Positions 7,120-12,895 of a DNA stretch of 12,895 nucleotides are shown one piece after another (positions within the stretch are counted from its first letter, which is position 1; the number at the start of each line of letters is the position of its first letter). The stretch is from Promicromonosporaceae bacterium. Its GTDB lineage: Bacteria; Actinomycetota; Actinomycetes; Actinomycetales; Cellulomonadaceae. A program made the position numbers and the translations under genes. The notes under the pieces are model-generated. The model was not told the origin of the DNA, did not search any database, and saw only the letters and a program-made list of their open reading frames with translations. The stretch is taken from contig WQZL01000058.1 in the NCBI GenBank assembly GCA_009780755.1, positions 1 through 12,895 on the forward strand. Reading direction: 5' to 3'.

Positions 7120-8694
7120 ATGAATTATCAAAGCGCGCTGGCACCGCGTCGGCCGTTTGCCGCAGTACCCGCTTTTGACCTAGTCCGCGATGCAATCACC
7201 GCCGCAACGCTGCTGCTCGGGTTGAGCCTGCCGTGGACCTTTGAACAGACGCGCGGTTCCATGCGGATTGAAATTCTGCTAGCCACCGTGGCCGCGCTGG
7301 CGGCCCTGGCACTGCCGTATGCGGTGCGGGCCGGATTCGGTGGGTATCGGCTGGCTGAGAACGAGCGGTGGGCCAGACTTGGCGGCGCCTTCTTGCTCGT
7401 AGCCGTCGGCCTGGTTTACCTGGTGATCGACATTATTCCCGGCGGTGAGATGGGCATCGGCATCGGGCTAGGACTCAGCCTGGCGGGCGCCTTCCTGCTA
7501 GCAATGCCCACAGCGGCGGCTAATTGGCGGTTCACGCTGCTGGCGGTTGGTTTGGTCGTCGCCGCCTTCGCGATCATCACCCCCATCGTGGCAATCACCG
7601 ACAATTACTTCACCGGCTGGGATGTGGCGAAGATCGCCATCGCCGCCGTGGCCGCCCTCGTGTTCCTCTGGTTCACCCTCTGGCGCTTCGACGCCGGTGA
7701 CATTGCCTCCGGCGTGCTGCTGGTGGGGGTAGGCGCCGTGGTGGCCCTCGGTGGTGTGCTGGTTGGTGGCCACGAGTTGGCCCCCTGGCTGGAGAGTGTC
7801 GAGGGATGGTGGCTGGGCCTCGTACTTTGGCCGGTGTTGGCCGCTGCTGCCGCCCCCCGTGTGTTCGCGCAGGTGGGAACCGACCCGCAGCCCATGCTCT
7901 GGATTAATGCCGCAGCCAGGGGGATGGCTCTCGTGGCGGGGCTTGGCGCGGTGATTACCCTGCTAGCTTTGATCGACGAGATCGCGAACTCCGGCGAACA
8001 CGCCTGGCTGCGCATGGTGATGGGCCTGGCCATCGGCGGCGCGGGCTTTATCGGCTGGCAGACGCTCGAACAAAAGCCCACCGAGGGGCGGATGCTGGTT
8101 TATATCGCCACCGGCGCCACCACCCTGCTCGGCCTTGTGCTAATGATCCTGCGTGGCGGCATCAGCGGCCAGGTGGATTCGATCGAGTTCCTGGCCGTTG
8201 GCCTGCCCACGGTTGTATTCCTGCTGCTGCTGGTGCCGCGCTCGGTTAAGACGCTATACCCGGTATCGGTAACCATCAGCGAGGTGACGACGGGCGAGCC
8301 GATTCCGCGCGTTGAGGTTGCAGCCACCACGCAACAGCCAGTAGACCCTAAGGCCAAGCCGGTCATTACTGCGGCACCCACCGAACAGGTTGCGCCGGTG
8401 CCTGATGCGGTGCCGTCAGAGGCGCCTACTCAGGAGGCCGAACCCGTGGCAGAGGAGGGCGCCGAGAAACTAGCCGACGATGGCTCCGTTAAGGCCAAGG
8501 GTGCAAGAGAGTGGACCGTAGAGCAGGCATCGAATCCCAAGACTCCGCTAGCCGATCTGGCAAAGATCGCCGCCGAGGCCCCGCACTTGCGCTCCCAGGT
8601 GGCCGCCAATCCGTCCACTTATTCTGCCCTGCTGGACTGGCTCGGGGCGCTGGGGGACCCCGATGTGGATACCGCGCTACGCAGCCGCGAGTGA
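7120..8694 (+). CDS. Polytopic membrane protein with C-terminal LRV-like tail, function unknown
   Basis: I do not recognise a named family for the membrane part. With the ATG at 7120 the protein has 524 residues. A TTG at 7108 in the same frame would add four; neither start has a Shine-Dalgarno. About 12 hydrophobic helices fill residues 20 to ~380, nearly all Ala/Leu/Val/Gly. A Pro/Glu/Ala-rich, low-complexity linker follows (about 410-460). The tail (463-524) has two motifs 25 residues apart, NPKTPLADLAKIAAEAP (from Asn472) and NPSTYSALLDWLGALGDP (from Asn497), the pattern of leucine-rich-repeat-variant (LRV) domains. An even helix number would keep both ends in the cytosol, so the tail is probably a cytosolic interaction module. 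It follows the membrane hydrolase gene by 49 bp, and leuA begins 20 bp after its stop. A transporter, sensor or scaffold role are all open. Confidence 0.75.
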   Translation: MNYQSALAPRRPFAAVPAFDLVRDAITAATLLLGLSLPWTFEQTRGSMRIEILLATVAALAALALPYAVRAGFGGYRLAENERWARLGGAFLLVAVGLVYLVIDIIPGGEMGIGIGLGLSLAGAFLLAMPTAAANWRFTLLAVGLVVAAFAIITPIVAITDNYFTGWDVAKIAIAAVAALVFLWFTLWRFDAGDIASGVLLVGVGAVVALGGVLVGGHELAPWLESVEGWWLGLVLWPVLAAAAAPRVFAQVGTDPQPMLWINAAARGMALVAGLGAVITLLALIDEIANSGEHAWLRMVMGLAIGGAGFIGWQTLEQKPTEGRMLVYIATGATTLLGLVLMILRGGISGQVDSIEFLAVGLPTVVFLLLLVPRSVKTLYPVSVTISEVTTGEPIPRVEVAATTQQPVDPKAKPVITAAPTEQVAPVPDAVPSEAPTQEAEPVAEEGAEKLADDGSVKAKGAREWTVEQASNPKTPLADLAKIAAEAPHLRSQVAANPSTYSALLDWLGALGDPDVDTALRSRE

Positions 8695-8701
8695 TCCGCC
8701 C

Positions 8702-8707
8702 TAGAAT
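8702..8707 (+). promoter_or_regulatory. -10 element of a leaderless promoter for leuA
   Basis: TAGAAT (TAnnnT consensus) ends 7 nt before the leuA ATG at 8715, and the short gap has no Shine-Dalgarno. The element sits just after the stop of the preceding gene, so leuA probably has its own promoter and a leaderless mRNA. There is no room for a leucine attenuator or leader peptide between this site and leuA. Confidence 0.6.
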
Positions 8708-8714
8708 CTCCGAA

Positions 8715-10481
8715 ATGAACACCGGAATCGCGGCACGCAACCCGCAGACATCTTCGGGTATGCCCACGCATCGGTACACGCCCTTTCACGAACAGATCGA
8801 GGTGTTCCTGCCCGACCGCACCTGGCCGAGCAAGCGCATTGAGCGCGCCCCGCGTTGGTGCGCCGTCGATCTGCGCGACGGCAACCAGGCGTTGATCGAG
8901 CCGATGAACGCCGAGCGCAAGCTACGGATGTTCCAGCTACTCGTGAAGATGGGATACAAGGAGATCGAGGTCGGCTTCCCGTCCGCTTCACAGACCGATT
9001 TCGATTTTGTGCGCATGCTGATCGACGGGGGACACATACCTGACGACGTGGTGATCCAGGTACTCACACAGTGCCGCGACCACCTAATCGAACGCACCTA
9101 TGAGGCGATCTGCGGGGCCAAGCAGGCCATCGTACACATCTACAACTCGACCTCCATTCTGCAACGCGAGGTGGTATTCCGCGAAACCTTGGATGGCATT
9201 ATCGAGATCGCGTTGGCCGGAGCGAAACGCTGCCGGGAGCTGGAGGCAACCCTCCCTGGAACAACCGTCTACTACGAATACTCGCCCGAAAGCTATACCG
9301 GCACTGAGCTGGAATTCGCGGCCCGCATCTGCAACGAGGTGCTGGACGTGCTGGCCCCGACGCCGGAGCGGCCCGTCATCATCAACCTTCCAGCCACCGT
9401 CGAGATGGCCACCCCGAATGTCTATGCCGATTCAATCGAGTGGATGAGCCGTCACCTGCGCCACCGGGAAAACGTGGTGCTTTCGCTGCACCCGCACAAC
9501 GATAGGGGCACGGCTGTGGCGGCGGCCGAGCTGGGCTATCAGGCCGGGGCCGACCGCATCGAGGGCTGCCTATTCGGCAATGGCGAACGCACCGGAAACG
9601 TCGATCTGGTCTCCCTGGGCCTGAACCTACTGACCCAGGGCATCGACCCGCAGATTGACTTCTCGGATATTGACGAGATTCGCCGCACGGTCGAATACTG
9701 CAACCAGTTGACGGTTCACGAACGGCACCCCTATGCGGGCGATCTCGTGTTCACTGCGTTCTCCGGCTCGCATCAAGACGCGATCAAAAAGGGCCTCGAA
9801 CACCTAGCCTCCCAGGCTGCCGAGACCGGCGTGCCGGTGAGCGACCACCCGTGGGCCGTGCCGTACCTACCCATCGACCCGGCCGATGTTGGCCGCTCCT
9901 ACGATGCGGTGATCCGCGTGAACTCCCAATCTGGCAAGGGCGGCATCTCCTACCTGCTGAAAACCGAACATGCGCTCGACCTGCCGCGGCGGCTCCAGAT
10001 CGAGTTCTCAGCGGTGGTGCAACAGGTCACGGACGCCGAGGGCCAGGAGGTGACCGGTGACGACATCTGGCGGATATTCACCGACGAGTACCTGCCGGTG
10101 ACCGAGGGCAATGCCGAGGGCTTGACCTCGTGGGGACGTTTGCGGTTACGTGACATCCGTACCGTCTCGGAACACGGCGGGGCCACCACCATCTCCGCTG
10201 ACGTGCTGGATCGAGGGGCGGAGCTGACCTTGAATGGCACCGGCAACGGCCCAATCGCGGCTTTCGTGGACGCGATCCGAGGGGTAGGCGTTGAGGTCGA
10301 GGTATTGGACTATGTAGAACACGCGCTCTCTGAGGGCGGTGACGCCTCGGCGGCGGCCTATGTGGAGGCGCGCATCGGTGGCGAGGGCGACCAGGTTTTG
10401 TGGGGAGTGGGCATCGACCCCTCCACCACCCGCTCCGCTCTAAAAGCCATAGTTAGCGCCGTAAACCGCGCCACCCGCTGA
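8715..10481 (+). CDS. leuA: 2-isopropylmalate synthase LeuA
   Basis: LeuA condenses 2-oxoisovalerate with acetyl-CoA, the first committed step of leucine synthesis. The 588-residue product is the long actinobacterial form. The TIM-barrel part has DLRDGNQAL (52-60), GFPSASQTDFDFVR, YNSTSILQR, HPHND (259-263) and GNGERTGN (288-295). The metal ligands Asp55, His259, His261 and Asn295 each sit 26 residues before those known in M. tuberculosis LeuA (Asp81, His285, His287, Asn321). After about residue 430 comes the linker and the C-terminal leucine-binding regulatory domain, ending in the usual LKAIVSAVNRATR, so feedback inhibition by leucine is likely. The ATG at 8715 is chosen because of the -10 element 7 nt upstream; a longer frame from 8511 would lie inside the previous gene. 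The stop overlaps recO (TGATG). Confidence 0.96.
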   Translation: MNTGIAARNPQTSSGMPTHRYTPFHEQIEVFLPDRTWPSKRIERAPRWCAVDLRDGNQALIEPMNAERKLRMFQLLVKMGYKEIEVGFPSASQTDFDFVRMLIDGGHIPDDVVIQVLTQCRDHLIERTYEAICGAKQAIVHIYNSTSILQREVVFRETLDGIIEIALAGAKRCRELEATLPGTTVYYEYSPESYTGTELEFAARICNEVLDVLAPTPERPVIINLPATVEMATPNVYADSIEWMSRHLRHRENVVLSLHPHNDRGTAVAAAELGYQAGADRIEGCLFGNGERTGNVDLVSLGLNLLTQGIDPQIDFSDIDEIRRTVEYCNQLTVHERHPYAGDLVFTAFSGSHQDAIKKGLEHLASQAAETGVPVSDHPWAVPYLPIDPADVGRSYDAVIRVNSQSGKGGISYLLKTEHALDLPRRLQIEFSAVVQQVTDAEGQEVTGDDIWRIFTDEYLPVTEGNAEGLTSWGRLRLRDIRTVSEHGGATTISADVLDRGAELTLNGTGNGPIAAFVDAIRGVGVEVEVLDYVEHALSEGGDASAAAYVEARIGGEGDQVLWGVGIDPSTTRSALKAIVSAVNRATR

Positions 10482-11218
10482 TGCCCACCTACCGGGATGA
10501 GGCCATTGTGCTTCGTACTCAGAAGTTGGGGGAGGCCGACCGCATCATCACTTTGCTCACTCGCGAACATGGCAAGGTGCGCGCCGTAGGCAAGGGTGTG
10601 CGACGCACATCCTCGCGGTTCGGGGCGCGGCTAGAGCCATTCATGGTGATTGACGTGCAACTGCACATCGGCCGCACGCTGGATACGGTGACACAAATCG
10701 AAACCATCGGCCCCTACGCCCGAGTTATCAGCGAGGACTATGCGCTGTATACCGCCGGAGCTGCGATGCTGGAAGCGGCCGACCGACTGGTGGCAGATGA
10801 GAAGGAGCCAGCAGTGCAGCAATACTGGCTGCTTGCTGGTGGGCTGCGGGCCTTAGCTGAGCGGGCGCACGCGCCCTGCCTGGTGCTGGACTCATACCTG
10901 CTGCGGGCGTTCGCGGTGGCCGGATGGGCGCCATCCTTCGACGATTGCGCGCGCTGCGGCGAGCCGGGACCACATCACTCCTTCTCGGCGCCCACGGGCG
11001 GCGCGGTATGCCTGCGCTGCCGCCCGCCGGGGTCCGCATCCCCCTCGCCGGAGACGTTCGCACTGCTCGCCGCGCTGCTAACGGGGGACTGGCCGATGGC
11101 TGATGCGTCGGACGAACGTCACCGCCGGGAAGCATCCGGCCTGGTGGCGGCCTACACCCAATTCCACCTGGAACGCACGCTAAGAGCGCTAAAACACGTA
11201 GACCGCGCCCCCGTGTGA
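10481..11218 (+). CDS. recO: DNA repair protein RecO
   Basis: RecO, with RecR, loads RecA onto SSB-coated single-stranded DNA in the RecF pathway of gap repair. The 245-residue product has the normal size. The N-terminal OB fold begins with the family signature YRDEAIVLRTQKLGEADRII, followed by TREHGKVRAVGKGVRR. The helical C-terminal domain carries an intact zinc site, C156-AR-C159 and C177-LR-C180. The ATG overlaps the leuA stop (TGATG), giving translational coupling from the leuA mRNA. In many actinobacteria recO is followed by uppS on the same strand; here it is followed after 16 bp by a convergent gene, with no visible terminator hairpin in the gap. Confidence 0.96.
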   Translation: MPTYRDEAIVLRTQKLGEADRIITLLTREHGKVRAVGKGVRRTSSRFGARLEPFMVIDVQLHIGRTLDTVTQIETIGPYARVISEDYALYTAGAAMLEAADRLVADEKEPAVQQYWLLAGGLRALAERAHAPCLVLDSYLLRAFAVAGWAPSFDDCARCGEPGPHHSFSAPTGGAVCLRCRPPGSASPSPETFALLAALLTGDWPMADASDERHRREASGLVAAYTQFHLERTLRALKHVDRAPV

Positions 11219-11234
11219 AACCACCGGGAGCAGG

Positions 11235-12332
11235 TCAGAAAGTGCGGCGTACCGTGATATCGGCGAGTTTGTAGAGGGTGGAGCGACCAGGGTCGGTGAG
11301 CGGGGCGGCGGTTAGGGCAGCAAGGGCTTGGGCGGTGAGGTCGGCGATCAGCGCCTCTGTGGCGGCTAGCGCCCCCGAATCCGTGATCGCCGCCCGCAGG
11401 GCACAGATGTCGTCTTCGGTGAGGTCAGGATCACCCAACTTGGCGGACAGCAGCGACCGTTGAGCCGCATTGCCGAGCCGCATAGTGCGCGCCGCCAGCA
11501 CGGTGCGCTTGCCCTCGCGCAGATCATCACCGGAGGGTTTGCCCGTGATGCTGGAATCACCGAAGACGCCGAGTACATCATCGCGCAACTGAAATGCCTC
11601 ACCCAGCGGCAGCCCAAAGGCGTCAAGAGCAGCCAGCGTGGCCTCATCGGCCCCCGCCAAATGCGCGCCGAGCAGCAGCGGATACCTGACCGAATAGGAG
11701 GCCGACCTGGCGCAAACCGTTACCCGCGTGCGCTCCTCATCGGCCAGGGGATCATCCCCCCAGGGCTGGGCCGACAACTGCACGTCGAGGAACTGGCCGA
11801 TCATCACCTCGGTGCCCATGCGGTCGAAAGTGGCCCGCACCTGTTCGGCGCGATCCGAGTCGATGCCGATCAGCGCCGCAGACAGTTCCCGCTGAGCGGC
11901 AATCAGGCACAGGTCGCCCAACAAAATCGCGGCGCCCTCCCCGAACCTATCCGCGTCTCCGGCCCAACCCGCCGCGACGTGTCGGGCCGCGAAGACACGG
12001 TGCGCAGCTAGATGACCGCGACGAGTCTCGGCCGCATCCAGCACATCGTCATGGAAGAGGGCAGACGCCTGAAACAATTCGAGGGCAGCTCCGACCCGCA
12101 CCGCCGCCTGCCGCTTAGGCCCAGCGGCAGAGCCACCACAAGCGCGAAACCCCCAGTAGGCGAACGCGGCACGCAACCGCTTGCCCCCGCCAAGCAGGGA
12201 AGCAATCTGCTCGCCCAATGCCTCGCCATCAGGGGAGATCGCGGCGATCTGAGCGCTAAGTTCGGCCACTTTTCTACTCAACGCGGCATCCACGTCAAGG
12301 CGGAGGTTTTCGTGATCGACCACTGCACACAT
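11235..12332 (-). CDS. trans-Polyprenyl diphosphate synthase
   Basis: This 365-residue trans-isoprenyl diphosphate synthase extends allylic diphosphates with isopentenyl diphosphate. It has GGGKRLR (48-54), the first Asp-rich motif D95-D-V-L-D99 followed by AETRRG, GEGAAILLGDLCL (131-143), and the second Asp-rich motif R-D251-D-V-L-G255. The final Asp of that second motif is Gly, as is common in actinobacterial IdsA-like enzymes (RDDVLGVFGD, then TGKPSGDDLREGKRT). Residues just before the first motif are small (Ser90, Ala91), which by the usual chain-length rule favours C20 or longer products rather than farnesyl. Products could feed menaquinone or carotenoid synthesis; that is inference. The ATG at 12332 is supported by a -10 element 7 nt upstream. 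It is convergent with recO. Confidence 0.92.
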   Translation of the reverse strand: MCAVVDHENLRLDVDAALSRKVAELSAQIAAISPDGEALGEQIASLLGGGKRLRAAFAYWGFRACGGSAAGPKRQAAVRVGAALELFQASALFHDDVLDAAETRRGHLAAHRVFAARHVAAGWAGDADRFGEGAAILLGDLCLIAAQRELSAALIGIDSDRAEQVRATFDRMGTEVMIGQFLDVQLSAQPWGDDPLADEERTRVTVCARSASYSVRYPLLLGAHLAGADEATLAALDAFGLPLGEAFQLRDDVLGVFGDSSITGKPSGDDLREGKRTVLAARTMRLGNAAQRSLLSAKLGDPDLTEDDICALRAAITDSGALAATEALIADLTAQALAALTAAPLTDPGRSTLYKLADITVRRTF

Positions 12333-12339
12333 GAGCTAA

Positions 12340-12345
12340 AGCGTA
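12340..12345 (-). promoter_or_regulatory. -10 element of a leaderless promoter for the prenyl synthase gene
   Basis: On the - strand this reads TACGCT (TAnnnT). It ends 7 nt before the ATG at 12332, and the gap (TTAGCTC) has no Shine-Dalgarno. A TTGTGT at 12361-12366 is a possible but badly spaced -35 (15 nt). The same geometry is seen at two + strand genes in this window. Confidence 0.5.
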
Positions 12346-12375
12346 GGTCACTTGACGACGACACAAGGAAACTAC

Positions 12376-12411
12376 CTATCCACAGCTCGCGCGGGCGAGG
12401 AGTTATCCACC
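12376..12411 (+). promoter_or_regulatory. Pair of DnaA-box-like 9-mers in the divergent intergenic region
   Basis: CTATCCACA (12376-12384) and TTATCCACC (12403-12411) each match the DnaA box TTATCCACA at 8 of 9 positions. They have the same orientation, with starts 27 bp apart. Between them is a short inverted repeat CTCGC-GCGG-GCGAG (12386-12399). The pair lies in the 131-bp region between the divergent prenyl synthase and DUF4192 starts, upstream of the prenyl synthase -10. DnaA-linked regulation is possible; two boxes are too few to suggest an origin. Confidence 0.35.
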
Positions 12412-12463
12412 GCCTGCCTTTGTTCGTCGATCACCCCAGCGGCTGGCGGCGTTAGGTGGAGGC

Positions 12464-12895
12464 ATGACTCTTCTCAATAACCTATCCCATGCCCCGCAAG
12501 CCGTTTCCCAGGTGCAGGTGAGCGATGCCCGCGACCTGCTCTCGGTGATTCCCTACGTACTTGGCTACCAGCCCGCCGAATGCTTGGTGGTGGTTTGTGT
12601 GCGCGCCGGTGGCCGCCTCGGCCTCGTGGCCCGCGCCGACCTCACCGATGTTTCCAGGCCGCTTACCGGTCAGCACCTCGCCGAGCTGGTGGCCGCGCGA
12701 GCCAGCGAGGATCACAGCCTCGCCTGCTGTGTGGTGATGTATACCGCCGAGGTGAAAGCCATCACCCAGACAATCCGCCGCATAGCCGCAACCTTCGCCA
12801 CCGCGCTGACCGGGGTGGTTCCTAACTGCGAGTCTTGGCTGGTGGGCGCGGGCCGCTACTGGTCACTTGATTGCGCCGACCGTCAGTGCTGTCCC
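12464..12895 (+). CDS. DUF4192 family protein, N-terminal part (3' end outside window)
   Basis: An ATG at 12464 opens a frame of 144 codons that stays open to the end of the window. The product begins MTLLNNLSHAPQAV and then shows the actinobacterial DUF4192 pattern: DARDLLSVIPYVLGYQPAECLVVV (residues 21-44, LLGF-P-SLVVV type), GLVARADL, and a late ESWLVGAGRYWSLDC followed by CCP, the usual Trp...Arg-Tyr-x-Ser-x-x-Cys...CCP core. The family is found in actinobacteria, is probably cytosolic, and has no established function. A GGAGG at 12458-12462 is only 1 nt from the ATG, too close for a normal Shine-Dalgarno; an AGG at 12454-12456 is better spaced. The gene is divergent from the prenyl synthase gene. 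Confidence 0.85.
   Translation, partial: MTLLNNLSHAPQAVSQVQVSDARDLLSVIPYVLGYQPAECLVVVCVRAGGRLGLVARADLTDVSRPLTGQHLAELVAARASEDHSLACCVVMYTAEVKAITQTIRRIAATFATALTGVVPNCESWLVGAGRYWSLDCADRQCCP

Noticed and set aside
8664..8672. TGTGGATAC, an 8-of-9 reverse DnaA box match
   Set aside because: A single isolated match inside the LRV coding region, at the frequency expected by chance.
8511..8714. Upstream extension of the leuA frame by 68 codons
   Set aside because: It overlaps the LRV tail of the previous gene in another frame, shows no LeuA similarity, and the ATG at 8715 has a well-placed -10.
11460..12011. 183-codon + strand frame opposite the prenyl synthase
   Set aside because: The - strand protein carries all prenyl synthase motifs across this stretch; the + frame has no recognisable features.
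12352..12378. Possible + strand promoter (TTGACG, then TACCTA) for the DUF4192 gene
   Set aside because: Spacer is only 15 nt and the -10 lacks the final T, so the support is too weak to list.

Overview
The window is GC-rich chromosomal DNA from an actinobacterium. The gene order matches a conserved actinobacterial neighbourhood: dnaJ, rsmE, phoH, ybeY, CNNM/CorC-type membrane protein, era, then leuA and recO. The proteins also match: LeuA follows the Mycobacterium tuberculosis enzyme closely and YbeY carries the actinobacterial signature. I cannot name the genus. No phage, transposase, integrase, tRNA, rRNA or CRISPR array is visible.

Region 1 (1-4269, + strand) is a tight run of six genes: the 3' end of dnaJ, rsmE (16S rRNA m3U1498 methyltransferase), a HIT-family hydrolase, phoH, ybeY (rRNA-processing endoribonuclease) and a CNNM/CorC-type CBS-pair membrane protein. 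From rsmE on, every junction overlaps (8 bp, TAATG, GTGA, ATGA), so translation is probably coupled. A 101-bp spacer containing a 14-codon coupled reading frame separates this run from era (4371-5342), which has its own strong Shine-Dalgarno. The theme is protein folding plus rRNA maturation and ribosome assembly. The era gene carries what looks like a copy of a dispersed actinobacterial palindromic repeat, read in frame between its G4 and G5 motifs.

Region 2 (5343-8694) is the least ordinary part. It holds a membrane-anchored alpha/beta hydrolase with a multi-pass C-terminal domain, followed by a roughly 12-helix membrane protein with a cytosolic tail of two leucine-rich-repeat-variant (LRV) motifs. 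Neither has a function I can name. They lie between era and leuA and may work together.

Region 3 (8702-11218) is leuA (2-isopropylmalate synthase) overlapped by recO (recombination mediator). uppS, often next to recO in actinobacteria, is absent here. Instead a convergent trans-polyprenyl diphosphate synthase gene follows (11235-12332, - strand). A 131-bp divergent intergenic region with two DnaA-box-like 9-mers separates it from the start of a DUF4192 gene that runs off the window.

The clearest signal outside the genes is regulatory. Three genes with no Shine-Dalgarno (the hydrolase, leuA and the prenyl synthase) each have a TAnnnT hexamer ending exactly 7 nt before the start codon. This is the layout expected for leaderless mRNAs.
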